Source: Bacillus sp. SORGH_AS_0510 (GTDB taxonomy: Bacteria; Bacillota; Bacilli; Bacillales; Cytobacillaceae). Taken from it: a DNA stretch of 64,000 nucleotides. Under the pieces are notes generated by a model. That model saw only the letters and a list, made by a program, of their open reading frames with translations, did no database searches and had not been told where the DNA came from. The position numbers and the translations under genes were made by a program. Positions 1 through 8,954 of this stretch are shown here, piece by piece. How positions within the stretch are numbered: position 1 is the first letter of the stretch; each line of letters begins with the position of its first letter. The DNA lies in assembly GCF_030818775.1 (NCBI RefSeq), contig NZ_JAUTAU010000001.1, positions 1,182,001 through 1,246,000 of the forward strand, written 5' to 3'.

Positions 1-25
1 TAAAATTAGAATGTATAATATTCAA

Positions 26-160
26 CTTCGAGAATTGTCTAGCTCCAGCGCCTAGCCCCTCGGGTCAAATAACCTTCGGCAATAAAAGTCAAAGGGCGGA
101 CTTTTCTTGCCGAAGAACATTTGCCTGTCGGGGCTGACCAAGGCGCTTGCGCTTTTCTTG
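26..160. repeat. Long hairpin repeat, copy 1 (upstream of tagO)
   Basis: GC-richer block in an AT-rich gap. It begins at a TCTAGCTCCAGCGCCTAG motif and ends at CAAGGCGCTTGCGCTTTTC. The inner arms (CCTTCGGCAA and TTGCCGAAG around 80-115) are inverted, and the outer GCGCCTAG/CAAGGCGC ends pair imperfectly, so the element can fold into a hairpin of about 130 nt. Two related copies lie at 7408-7577 and 8768-8893. It has no coding capacity. The rest of the gap to 393 is AT-rich; a TATAAT-like hexamer near 254 may be the tagO -10 element. Confidence 0.85.
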
Positions 161-393
161 TGACAGTCTGTTAATATTTTAACAATTTCATAACATTGTT
201 GATACAAAGGCTATAAACCAATGATTTCTATTTTCTTTAAAAATGACTTATGTTATAATCCATATGGGCAACAGGAGTTTTTAACTCTATTATAATAGTT
301 AATAGGAAGAATCACTTTTATATCCCCATTTTGCCTATACACAATTCCTATAAAACTAACAAAATAGGCAAGAAAAAAATCGGGAGGATTATG

Positions 394-1455
394 ATGATAT
401 ACATCACCTTAATAGTTTGCTTTATAAGTTCTATACTTCTTACTCCTTTAGTTAAGAAACTTGCATTTAAAATAGGGGCAACTGACCGCCCAAATCATAG
501 AAAAGTTCATCAGAAAATTATGCCGCGCCTTGGCGGATTAGCCATTTATTTAAGCTTCATTATTGGTATGTTAGTCATTCACCCAGGAGGACAATATGCT
601 ACTCCGATTATTATCGGAAGTATCATCATAGTTGTTACTGGTATACTGGATGATATTATGGAGCTTTCAGCGAAAGTTAAGTTTATCGCGCAAATTGCTG
701 CTGCCGGAATCGTTGTTATTTGGGGCGGTGTCCATGTTCAATTTATCAACTTGCCTTTCGGAGGACAAGTTGAATTTGGATACTTAAGTATCCCTTTGAC
801 TATTATTTGGATCGTAGGTATCACTAATGCAATTAATTTGATTGATGGTTTGGATGGCCTTGCTGCAGGTGTTTCTTCCATTGCACTCATTACCATTTCT
901 GGAATGGCCATTATAATGGGAGATGGATATGTAACAGCTGTTGCTTCAATCGTCCTTGCAAGTACATTAGGATTTTTACTTTACAATTTCCACCCAGCGA
1001 AAATCTTTATGGGTGATACAGGTGCCTTATTCTTAGGCTATATGATTAGCGTATTATCATTATTAGGCTTTAAGAACGTTACACTAATTTCCTTTATCGT
1101 TCCGATTATTATTCTAGGAGTTCCGATTTCTGATACATTTTTTGCGATTATTCGCCGAATTGTAAATAAGAAGCCATTATCGGCACCAGATAAATCACAT
1201 TTACACCACTGTCTACTTCGAGCAGGTTTTACTCACAGACAGACGGTATTGATGATCTATGCTATGGCTGCATTCTTTGGTTTAGCTGCAATCATCTTTT
1301 CACAAGCAAAACTATTGGGTGGTTTTTTCTTCATCCTCATTCTTTTAATTATCATTGAACTCTTCGCAGAAATGATAGGGCTGATGGGTAAAAACTATCG
1401 TCCATTGATCAAAATGATGCGCGTTCTATTAGTTACAACCGTAAGAAATAGGTAA
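394..1455 (+). CDS. tagO: Undecaprenyl-phosphate GlcNAc-1-phosphate transferase TagO, paralogue 1
   Basis: Polytopic membrane enzyme of the MraY/WecA family. It moves GlcNAc-1-P from UDP-GlcNAc to undecaprenyl phosphate, the first committed step of wall teichoic acid synthesis. Visible family marks are DRPNHRKVHQ near the N-terminus, the GILDD aspartates, the NAINLIDGLDGLAAG loop, FMGDTGALFLG and the C-terminal SHLHH metal/substrate motif, among about ten hydrophobic segments. The ATG at 394 is chosen because GGGAGG at 382-387 is well spaced and the start then aligns with the second paralogue (M-I/L-Y-I/L-T). It is 353 aa, normal for the family. It converges with the LCP ligase gene, as tagO and yvhJ lie together in B. 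subtilis. Confidence 0.93.
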   Translation: MIYITLIVCFISSILLTPLVKKLAFKIGATDRPNHRKVHQKIMPRLGGLAIYLSFIIGMLVIHPGGQYATPIIIGSIIIVVTGILDDIMELSAKVKFIAQIAAAGIVVIWGGVHVQFINLPFGGQVEFGYLSIPLTIIWIVGITNAINLIDGLDGLAAGVSSIALITISGMAIIMGDGYVTAVASIVLASTLGFLLYNFHPAKIFMGDTGALFLGYMISVLSLLGFKNVTLISFIVPIIILGVPISDTFFAIIRRIVNKKPLSAPDKSHLHHCLLRAGFTHRQTVLMIYAMAAFFGLAAIIFSQAKLLGGFFFILILLIIIELFAEMIGLMGKNYRPLIKMMRVLLVTTVRNR

Positions 1456-1465
1456 TAGACTTGTT

Positions 1466-1494
1466 AAGTCTGGCCCTTTGGTCAGGCTTTTTTG
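1466..1494 (+). terminator. Rho-independent terminator of tagO
   Basis: AGTCTG and CAGGCT arms around a CCCTTTGG centre, followed by a run of T, directly after the tagO stop codon. Confidence 0.7.
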
Positions 1495-1532
1495 ACCTTT
1501 AAATAGATTCTGTCTGTCACCAAAAAATAACA

Positions 1533-1566
1533 TAAAAAAGCCGTATCATTCTATGATACGGCTTAC
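1533..1566 (-). terminator. Terminator of the LCP ligase gene
   Basis: Perfect stem AAGCCGTATCAT / ATGATACGGCTT. The T-tract (A-tract on the plus strand) is oriented for the minus-strand gene that ends at 1571. Confidence 0.85.
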
Positions 1567-1570
1567 TAGT

Positions 1571-2641
1571 TTAGTTATTATCTGAAGAGCTATCCGCGGT
1601 GCTGTCTGTCTCTGAATCAGTACTCTCACTATTTGTATCTTTATCAATAATCGTTGAATCTGTACCAAGATGTGCTTTTAAAATAGACTTTGTTTCCTCT
1701 AAGTTCTCTTCATCAAGTTTGTAATAATAAACTCTTTTGATATACGTATCTTCACCTTTTAAATTTAACGTATCAATCGTTAATCCACTACCCGCTAAAC
1801 CATAGTCAATTAATGATTTCATATCGTTAAAGGACATGTTGGTTTGCATATTATCGCCTACTGCTTGGATTATATCGGTGTGTTTTGAGAAGGATTTAAT
1901 CGATAATGCTTTTTTAACAATCGCTTTGATAATCTCCTGCTGTCTCATCCCTCGCATAATATCGGTATCCTTATGACGGGTTCTTGCGAGAGCAAGTGCC
2001 TGCTCACCATTTAGCGTTTGGAAACCTGGTTTTAATCGAATCGCGTTATGATGGTCTTCGGAATCTTGTTCTGAAATAGCATATGGTACTTCAACATCGA
2101 TTCCATCTAAAGCATTAACTACGTCAATGAATGCATAAAAGTTTACCTTAACATAATAATCAATCGGAATATCAAGCATTTCTTGGACGGTTTCTATCGT
2201 CATTTTTGGTCCACCAAATGCGTGGGCATGTGTGATTTTATCAAATTTATCTTTACCAGGTATATACACATATGAATCACGAGGAATACTCAACAGTTTT
2301 ACAGATTTCTCTTTTTTGTTTAGGGTTGCTACCAAAAGAGCATCGGAACGTATAGCATCTCCGTATTGTTTTTGTCGACTTTTACTTTCATCCACTCCGA
2401 TAAGCAAAATGGAGATGTTGTCCTTATTGGGATCAACAGTCACTTTCCTTTTTGAAACAGTGTTAACTGGTTTGTAGGATTTATTAACTACTGATTCCGC
2501 TTTTTTCAATAAAAATGTCGCATATCCTGCTCCACCAAGTGCAACAATTAAAAGTGGGACAATGATCCACAAAAATATGCGCTTTTTTCTGCTTTTTTTC
2601 TTCTTTTGACTCATTCGCTGAGTACGTTGAAATTCCGGCAT
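1571..2641 (-). CDS. tagV: LytR-CpsA-Psr (LCP) family teichoic acid ligase, TagV/YvhJ-like
   Basis: LCP proteins transfer lipid-linked wall teichoic acid or other glycopolymers to peptidoglycan on the outer membrane face. The 356-aa product has a Lys-rich cytoplasmic start, one TM segment (about residues 24-46) and an extracellular LCP domain. It shows the family's ILLIGVD start, the conserved Arg/Asp cluster (DAIRSDALLVATLN, SIPRDSYVYIP, DKITHAHAFGG) and the LARTRHKDTDIMRGMRQQ segment that contacts the polyprenyl pyrophosphate. The C-terminus is a Ser/Thr/Asp-rich tail. AAAGGAG lies 8 nt before the ATG. Position next to tagO and upstream of yvyE-degS matches B. subtilis yvhJ (tagV). LCP paralogues overlap in function, so the exact symbol rests on synteny. 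Confidence 0.85.
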   Translation of the reverse strand: MPEFQRTQRMSQKKKKSRKKRIFLWIIVPLLIVALGGAGYATFLLKKAESVVNKSYKPVNTVSKRKVTVDPNKDNISILLIGVDESKSRQKQYGDAIRSDALLVATLNKKEKSVKLLSIPRDSYVYIPGKDKFDKITHAHAFGGPKMTIETVQEMLDIPIDYYVKVNFYAFIDVVNALDGIDVEVPYAISEQDSEDHHNAIRLKPGFQTLNGEQALALARTRHKDTDIMRGMRQQEIIKAIVKKALSIKSFSKHTDIIQAVGDNMQTNMSFNDMKSLIDYGLAGSGLTIDTLNLKGEDTYIKRVYYYKLDEENLEETKSILKAHLGTDSTIIDKDTNSESTDSETDSTADSSSDNN

Positions 2642-2911
2642 ATGATTTCTCCTTTATTATATGTCATTTTCATAGTAGATAAATTTAGTTTAGACCAGAT
2701 TCCATTTTACCGTTTTTTACCCATCTCGTAAATTGAAACTTTATGTCGAATATTGAAAAATACGATTCTTCTAAAATAAGACAAGTTTTGCAAACAACTA
2801 TAACTTATAGACGAGAGATTCAACGCTTGTGTTACAAATTATATTTGTAAAATAAATGAGTAAATGTACCTATAAAAATATCAATATTCTAAAAATTATA
2901 TATATAGTAAA

Positions 2912-2950
2912 TTTACATACTATCAACAAAATACCAACAAATTTTTTACA
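2912..2950 (+). promoter_or_regulatory. PhoP box: four direct hexamer repeats with exact 11-bp spacing
   Basis: TTTACA (2912), TCAACA (2923), CCAACA (2934) and TTTACA (2945) are separated by exactly 5 nt each. This is the B. subtilis PhoP~P binding arrangement (TT(A/T/C)ACA-type hexamers every 11 bp). Candidate -10 elements follow at 2959 (TATCAA) and 2982 (TAGAAT). The downstream gene encodes a secreted nucleotidase. B. subtilis yfkN, its likely relative, belongs to the phosphate-starvation regulon. The rest of the 2642-3029 gap is AT-rich with no other feature seen. Confidence 0.75.
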
Positions 2951-3029
2951 AAAAAGACTATCAATCTCTTGGAAAAATTAGTAGAATAGTCTTGCAATAC
3001 AAATATTTTTGTCGAAGGGCGGAAAAAGT

Positions 3030-6000
3030 GTGAAGAGACAGATCAAACGAAGCATGAAAAAACGTATGCTTAATGGTTCTCTAGCTGCTGCACTTGCTCT
3101 ATCTATTGTTCCATTAAATGTTTTCCCACATGCTGCAAAAGCGGCTGGAACAGCTGAGAGCACAGTAAAACTACGATTCTTAGAAACAACAGACCTTCAC
3201 TCCAATGTGATGGACTATGATTACTATCAAGATAAGCCGACAATTGAATTCGGTCTTGACAGAACAGCCAAGTTAATTGAACAAGCACGTGGTGAGGTAA
3301 AAGCAACAAACTCTATGTTATTTGACGCTGGTGACTTACTACAAGGAAATCCATTTGCAGACTATGTAGCAAAGGTTAAGAAGCTTGGAGCAACTGAACA
3401 GCACCCAGTCTTCAAAGCTATGGAAATCCTAAAATATGATGCTGGTATCGCTGGAAACCATGAATTTAATTATGGTTTAGACTTCTTAAACAATGCTTTG
3501 GAAGAAGTTCCATATAATTTTGTAAACGCAAACATTTATGATGCGAAAACTGGTAAAAACTACTTCAATCCATACAAAATTATTGAGAAAAAAGTGGTAG
3601 ATGAAGCAGGTGTAGAACAAACGATTAAAGTTGGTGTTATCGGTTTTGCACCACCACAAATTTTGCAATGGGATAAAGATAACTTAGAAGGTAAAGTTAC
3701 CGTAAAGGGTATCGTTGAAACGGCAGAAGAATTCATTCCTAAAATGAAAGCTGAAGGCGCAGATGTTATTGTTGCAATCGCACACTCTGGCTGTGACGTT
3801 GCTGCTCCGAACCAAGCGGATGCTGAAAATGCTGTTTACTCTCTGAGCACGGTTAAAGGTATTGATGCACTTCTTTTTGGCCATGCACACGTAAACTTCC
3901 CTGGCGATGCTGCATTTAATGGCAAGACAGGAATTGATAATACGAATGGACATATTAACGATGTACCAGCAATGGAGGCAGGCTTCTGGGGTAACAACCT
4001 TGGGGTTATGGACCTTGATCTTCAAAAAGTAGATGGTAAGTGGCAGGTTACGAATTCTAAAGCTGCGCTAAGACCTATTTTCAAAACAAATGCGGATAAA
4101 ACCAAGACTGCTCTTGTTGATGGACCAGATCAACGTATTGTAGATGCTGTTAAAGAAGCTCACGAAGGAACTGTAGCTTACGTTAACGGGAAAATCGGTG
4201 AAACAGAAGCTCCAATGTACAGCTACTTCTCACGTGTAATGGATGATCCTACAATCCAAATCGTAAATAATGCTCAAACAGATTATGTTAAAAATTGGAT
4301 TAAAACAAATAAACCAGAATTAGCAAATATGCCAATTATCTCTGCTGGTGCGCCATTTAAAGCAGGTCGTCAAGGTACTAGCGATTATACAAACATCGCT
4401 AAGGGTAATCTTTCAATTAAGAGTGCTAACGATCTTTACTTGTATAACAATACATTAAAGGCTGTTGAATTAACTGGTGCAGATGTTAAAGAATGGTTAG
4501 AAATGTCTGCTGCACAATTTAAGCAAATTGATCCAACAAATCCAAATGCTCAAGAACTAATCGATTATGGTTTCCAACCATTTAACTTTGATGTAATCGA
4601 TGGTCTTAAATATCAAATCGATGTGACACAACCTGCTCGTTATAACTATACAACTGGTGATGTAATCAATGCTGACGCTCACCGTATCATTAACTTTACT
4701 GATATGAATGGTAAAGCAATTGATCCTAACCAAAAATTTATTGTTGTAACAAATAACTACCGTGCAAGCGGTGGCGGTAACTTCCCAGGAACAAAGGGAG
4801 GCAAAGCGAAAATCGTTGTTGACTCACCATATGAAAACCGCCAAGTATTAATGGATTACATTTCTGAAAAGAAAGTCGTAAATCCTACTGCAGATAACAA
4901 CTGGAAAATTGCACCTGTAGGCGGAGTAGCGAAGAACCTAGTATTCCGTTCATCACCTGATGCTGTTCCATTTGCTGCAAAAACACCAAATGTAAAGTCA
5001 GTCGGAACAGAAGATGTAAACGGTGTAACTTGGGGACAATTCAAATTAGACCAAAACGTACACGTTCAATTATTAGGAATTAATGATTTCCACGGTCAAC
5101 TTGATACTTGGAGAGCAATTAAAGATTCAACTGGTAAAGTAGTAGATTACTCTGGTGGTATTGAATGGTTAGCCGCTTACTTAAAAGACAGAGAAGCTGC
5201 AAACCCTGCAAATACTTTAATGCTACAAGCCGGTGACCTTGTTGGAGCAAGTCCTCCAGTTTCTGCATTATTACAGGACGAGCCAACTATTCGTTTTATG
5301 AATGAACTAGGTTTTGACGTAGGTACAATCGGAAACCATGAATTCGATGAAGGCGTAAAAGAAATGAAGCGACTTATCTATGGTGGAGATAATCCCAAAA
5401 CTGCTCAATATGAAGCAAAATATGGCAAATTCACTGGCTCAACTATGGATTACGTGGTTGCAAACGTAGTGGATGAAAAAACAGGTGCAACTATTTTACC
5501 TCCATATGCAATTAAAGAAGTAGATGGCGTTAAAATCGGCTTTATCGGTGTTGTAACGAAAGATACACCATTAATCGTAACTCCAGCAGGCGTTGCAGGT
5601 GTTAAATTCACTGATGAAGTAACTGCAATTAATAAGTATGCGAAAGAATTAACAGATAAAGGCGTTAAAACAATTGTTGTACTTGCTCATAACCCAGGTT
5701 CATCAGCTACTAATGGTTCAAATGCAACTGGACAAGTTGTTGACATGGCGAAAACAATTGACCCTGCAGTTGACGTTATCTATGGGGCGCATGACCATAA
5801 GTATCTTAATGCTAAAGTTGACGACAAAGTATTAGTACAATCTTGGTCATATGGAACTGCATTCTCTGATATCGATTTAACAATTGATCCTGCTACAGGT
5901 GACGTTATTAAAGATCAAACAAAAGCAGAAGTTGTGGATACACTTCACAGCAAAATCACTGCTGATGCAAAAATTAAAGCAGAACTTGATGGCTACCAAG

Positions 6001-7334
6001 AAGACATTAAGCCAATTGTTAGCCAAGTAGTTGGTTCTACAAAAGCTGCAATCACTAATGTACAAAATGCTGCAGGTGAATCTGCACTTGGTAACTTAAT
6101 TGCTGATGGTATGCGTACAGTAACAGGCACTGATTTTGGATTCATGAACGCTGGTGGTATCCGTAACCCACTTCCAGCTGGAACAATTACTTGGGGAGAT
6201 CTATTCAAGGTTCAACCATTTGGTAATGATCTTGTAACTATGACTGTTACTGGCGATCAAATTAGAACATTGTTAAATCAACAATTCCAAGCACCACCAA
6301 GCTATAATAAGATCATGTCAATTTCTGGTCTTCACTATACTTGGACTGATTCACAGCCTTACGGAAGCAAGGTTCTTGATATTTACCTTGAAGATGGTTC
6401 ATTAATCGATCCTAAAGCTGAGTACTCAATCACAGTTAACAACTTTATGGCAGATGGCGGAGACGGTTTCACTGTCCTTAAGTCTGGTAAGAACCGTGTA
6501 ACTGATATGGTTGACTTAGACGGTTTTGTTCAATACTTCAAATCATTAGAACAACCAGTTTCTGCAGAAATTGAAGGACGTATTCAAATCGATAATTTCG
6601 TTGAACAACCAGATGTATATGTAACAAATTACGATCAATATGTTTCTGGTTACACTGAGCCGTTTGCAAAAGTGGTAGCAAACGTTGGTGGAAAAGTAAT
6701 TGGTCAAGCAACTGCAGATGAAGAAGGATACTTTGAAATCGAGTTAGATGCTCCATTAGCCAAAGGTACTGTCATCCGTCTGGATATAACAGACAGAACA
6801 GGCAACTTAGCTCCATTTGATATCACTGTTGATGCTGCAACTGGCTGGATCTGGGTTGGAGATGAAGATGGCCACTGGATTTATGTAGATCCAAAAACAG
6901 AAGTAGCATTAGCTAACAAATGGCTTAAGGAAGATGGAATTTGGTATCACTTTAATAAAGACGGTTTCATGGAAACTGGCTGGGTAAAAGTAAACAACAA
7001 ATGGTACTTCCTAAACGAAGACGGTGAAATGCTAACTGGCTGGTACAAAGAAGATGGCAAGTGGTATTACTTAGACAAAGTTAACGGCGACATGAAAGTT
7101 AACTGGTATCTGGTAAACGGCAAATGGTACTTCTTTGAAGGTACTGGTGTTATGAAAACTGGCTGGGTATACACTGGCAAGAAGTGGTATTTCCTTGCTT
7201 CTAGCGGTGCGATGCAAACTGGCTGGGTTTTAACTGGTGGAAAGTGGTACTACCTATACAAAGATGGCAGCATGGCTGTTAACACTACAGTTGGTGGATA
7301 CAAAGTAGGTAAAGACGGAGCATGGATTAAGTAA
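3030..7334 (+). CDS. Secreted bifunctional 2',3'-cyclic nucleotidase/3'- and 5'-nucleotidase with cell-wall-binding repeats (YfkN-like)
   Basis: Scavenges phosphate and nucleosides from extracellular nucleotides. The 1434-aa precursor has a basic N-terminus and a signal peptide ending near AKA-AG. Two full calcineurin-like phosphatase plus 5'-nucleotidase-C modules follow. Module 1 starts at the ETTDLHS motif with GNHEFNYG. Module 2 starts around residue 680 with GINDFHGQLD, GNHEFDEG and GAHDHKY, then ALGNLIADGMR and MNAGGIRN. An Ig-like segment comes next, then about seven W-Y-rich repeats (TGWxxxxxxWYY) of the choline/glucan-binding type. B. subtilis YfkN ends in an LPXTG-like sorting signal instead. 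GTG at 3030 is preferred over an upstream TTG because GGGCGGA then serves as the RBS. An in-frame ATG at 3054 would also leave an intact signal peptide. Preceded by a PhoP box array. Confidence 0.9.
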   Translation: MKRQIKRSMKKRMLNGSLAAALALSIVPLNVFPHAAKAAGTAESTVKLRFLETTDLHSNVMDYDYYQDKPTIEFGLDRTAKLIEQARGEVKATNSMLFDAGDLLQGNPFADYVAKVKKLGATEQHPVFKAMEILKYDAGIAGNHEFNYGLDFLNNALEEVPYNFVNANIYDAKTGKNYFNPYKIIEKKVVDEAGVEQTIKVGVIGFAPPQILQWDKDNLEGKVTVKGIVETAEEFIPKMKAEGADVIVAIAHSGCDVAAPNQADAENAVYSLSTVKGIDALLFGHAHVNFPGDAAFNGKTGIDNTNGHINDVPAMEAGFWGNNLGVMDLDLQKVDGKWQVTNSKAALRPIFKTNADKTKTALVDGPDQRIVDAVKEAHEGTVAYVNGKIGETEAPMYSYFSRVMDDPTIQIVNNAQTDYVKNWIKTNKPELANMPIISAGAPFKAGRQGTSDYTNIAKGNLSIKSANDLYLYNNTLKAVELTGADVKEWLEMSAAQFKQIDPTNPNAQELIDYGFQPFNFDVIDGLKYQIDVTQPARYNYTTGDVINADAHRIINFTDMNGKAIDPNQKFIVVTNNYRASGGGNFPGTKGGKAKIVVDSPYENRQVLMDYISEKKVVNPTADNNWKIAPVGGVAKNLVFRSSPDAVPFAAKTPNVKSVGTEDVNGVTWGQFKLDQNVHVQLLGINDFHGQLDTWRAIKDSTGKVVDYSGGIEWLAAYLKDREAANPANTLMLQAGDLVGASPPVSALLQDEPTIRFMNELGFDVGTIGNHEFDEGVKEMKRLIYGGDNPKTAQYEAKYGKFTGSTMDYVVANVVDEKTGATILPPYAIKEVDGVKIGFIGVVTKDTPLIVTPAGVAGVKFTDEVTAINKYAKELTDKGVKTIVVLAHNPGSSATNGSNATGQVVDMAKTIDPAVDVIYGAHDHKYLNAKVDDKVLVQSWSYGTAFSDIDLTIDPATGDVIKDQTKAEVVDTLHSKITADAKIKAELDGYQEDIKPIVSQVVGSTKAAITNVQNAAGESALGNLIADGMRTVTGTDFGFMNAGGIRNPLPAGTITWGDLFKVQPFGNDLVTMTVTGDQIRTLLNQQFQAPPSYNKIMSISGLHYTWTDSQPYGSKVLDIYLEDGSLIDPKAEYSITVNNFMADGGDGFTVLKSGKNRVTDMVDLDGFVQYFKSLEQPVSAEIEGRIQIDNFVEQPDVYVTNYDQYVSGYTEPFAKVVANVGGKVIGQATADEEGYFEIELDAPLAKGTVIRLDITDRTGNLAPFDITVDAATGWIWVGDEDGHWIYVDPKTEVALANKWLKEDGIWYHFNKDGFMETGWVKVNNKWYFLNEDGEMLTGWYKEDGKWYYLDKVNGDMKVNWYLVNGKWYFFEGTGVMKTGWVYTGKKWYFLASSGAMQTGWVLTGGKWYYLYKDGSMAVNTTVGGYKVGKDGAWIK

Positions 7335-7347
7335 TTTATGCACCTAA

Positions 7348-7383
7348 AAGAGGTAATTCCTTCGGGAGTTGCCTCTTTTTTTA
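7348..7383 (+). terminator. Terminator of the nucleotidase gene
   Basis: Stem AGAGGTAATTCC / GGAGTTGCCTCT with a TTCG loop, followed by seven T. Confidence 0.85.
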
Positions 7384-7407
7384 TGAATTAAGAAAGTATA
7401 AAATTCG

Positions 7408-7577
7408 ACTTCGAGAATTGTCCCAGCTCCAGCGCCTAGCCAGTTTTCATGGCTTGATAAAGCGATGATTGTTACAGCTCGGGTCAAATAACCTTCGGCA
7501 AGTAAAGTCAAAGAGCGACTTTTCTTGCCGAAGAACATTTGCCTGTCGGGGCTGCCCAAGGCGCTTGCGCCTTTCTT
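7408..7577. repeat. Long hairpin repeat, copy 2 (upstream of second tagO)
   Basis: Same element as 26-160: TTCGAGAATTGTC lead-in, AGCTCCAGCGCCTAGC, CTTCGGCAAGTAAAGTC ... GACTTTTCTTGCCGAAG inverted arms, then CTGTCGGGGCTG and CAAGGCGCTTGCGC. It carries about 35 extra bases near 7441-7477 not present in the other two copies. It fills most of the 7335-7672 gap. The TTCGAGAATTGTC lead-in is shared with copy 1 but not copy 3. Confidence 0.85.
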
Positions 7578-7672
7578 ATGAAAAAATCTGTAGTTTTTTC
7601 CGGTTTTTACTAAGCCTTCTTTGTTTTCGTTTTGCTAATAATGGACAAACTGAAACACAAGGAGGAAGTTTA

Positions 7673-8734
7673 ATGCTGTATCTTACCTTGATAGTATGTT
7701 TTTTTGTTTCCATCCTTATTACTCCACTAATTAAAAAATTTGCCTTTCGTATTGGCGCAACCGATCGGCCAAATCATCGGAAAGTTCATCAGTCGATTAT
7801 GCCAAGGCTCGGAGGCTTAGCCATATTTATTAGTTTTTTGGTAGGGATTTTTTTATTACAGCCAAGTAGCCCCTATTCTTTGGGGATTTTTATTGGTTGC
7901 CTCATTATTGTTATTACTGGATTTTGTGATGACATGTTTGAGTTACCTGCAAAGTATAAACTACTGGGGCAATTGGCAGCAGCCTGCTCGGTCGTGTTTT
8001 TAGGGGACTTGCAAATGGTATTTATTAACCTCCCGTTTGGAGGACAGCTGCAATTTGGTTTTTTGAGTATTCCTTTTACGATTCTTTGGATTGTCGGTAT
8101 AACCAACGCCATTAATCTGATAGATGGACTAGACGGTCTAGCTGCTGGAGTTTCATCCATTGCCTTAATTACCATTACCGGCATGGCCGTTATTCAAGGG
8201 AATTTATACGTCGTGGCAGTGGGCTCAATTGTCTTGGCAAGTACGCTTGGATTTCTGTTCTACAACTTTCATCCGGCAAGTATTTTTATGGGAGATACGG
8301 GCGCTCTTTTTCTAGGGTTCATTATTTCTGTCTTGGCATTGTTAGGCTTTAAAAATGTAACCTTTATTTCCTTTGTTATTCCAGTTATTATTCTCGGTGT
8401 ACCTATCTCTGATACGTTTTTTGCGATAATCAGAAGAATCATCAATAAACAGCCATTGTCTGCTCCTGATAAGTCACATCTCCATCATTGTATGCTGAGA
8501 ATGGGGTATTCCCATCGTCAAACCGTTTTAATCATTTACGCTTTGTCAGCATTTTTCGGATTGGTTGCGGTCATTTATTCACAGGCGAGAATTGGTGGGG
8601 CACTTTTCTTGATAGGAATGGTCATTTTGATAATAGAAATTATTGCTGAGAAAATTGGCTTAATGGGAAAAGATCACCGACCATTACTAAACATCGTACG
8701 CACGTTAAAAATGAGCACTGCAAAGAACCGCTGA
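7673..8734 (+). CDS. Undecaprenyl-phosphate GlcNAc-1-phosphate transferase TagO, paralogue 2
   Basis: Second 353-aa MraY/WecA-family membrane transferase, closely similar along its whole length to the protein at 394-1455: DRPNHRKVHQ, NAINLIDGLDGLAAG, FMGDTGALFLG and SHLHH are all identical. All catalytic motifs are intact, so it should be active. GGAGG at 7661-7665 precedes the ATG at 7673. An upstream in-frame extension to 7469 would be translated from the hairpin repeat and is not credible. It may serve a second glycopolymer (for example a teichuronic-type or minor teichoic acid) or be a plain duplicate. It is flanked on both sides by hairpin repeats. Confidence 0.9.
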   Translation: MLYLTLIVCFFVSILITPLIKKFAFRIGATDRPNHRKVHQSIMPRLGGLAIFISFLVGIFLLQPSSPYSLGIFIGCLIIVITGFCDDMFELPAKYKLLGQLAAACSVVFLGDLQMVFINLPFGGQLQFGFLSIPFTILWIVGITNAINLIDGLDGLAAGVSSIALITITGMAVIQGNLYVVAVGSIVLASTLGFLFYNFHPASIFMGDTGALFLGFIISVLALLGFKNVTFISFVIPVIILGVPISDTFFAIIRRIINKQPLSAPDKSHLHHCMLRMGYSHRQTVLIIYALSAFFGLVAVIYSQARIGGALFLIGMVILIIEIIAEKIGLMGKDHRPLLNIVRTLKMSTAKNR

Positions 8735-8739
8735 TATGA

Positions 8740-8768
8740 AAAAGGGACTCAATGTTGAGCCCCTTTAA
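8740..8768 (+). terminator. Probable terminator of the second tagO
   Basis: AAAGGG-ACTCAA / TTGAG-CCCCTTT stem just after the stop codon. The T-tract is short (TTTAATT). Confidence 0.55.
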
Positions 8769-8893
8769 TTGTCTAGCTCCAGCGCCTAGCCCCTCGGGTC
8801 AAAAAACCTTCGGCAAGAAAAGTCAAAATGCGGACTTTTCTTGCCGAAGAACATTTGCCTGTCGGGGCTGACCAAGGCGCTTCGCTTTTCTTT
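8768..8893. repeat. Long hairpin repeat, copy 3 (downstream of second tagO)
   Basis: Third copy of the 26-160 element and the cleanest hairpin: CTTCGGCAAGAAAAGTC and GACTTTTCTTGCCGAAG form a perfect 17-bp inverted pair around an 8-nt centre. Outer GCGCCTAGCCCC and GGGGCTGACCAAGGCGC can extend the stem. Confidence 0.88.
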
Positions 8894-8954
8894 TTTTTTC
8901 CCAATTGTATTCTTTCAAAAGACCTATTATAATCCTCAATAAGACATACTTATT

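Noticed and set aside
7469..7672. 68-residue N-terminal extension of the second TagO
   Set aside because: It comes from hairpin repeat copy 2. The first paralogue has no such part, and GGAGG precedes the ATG at 7673.
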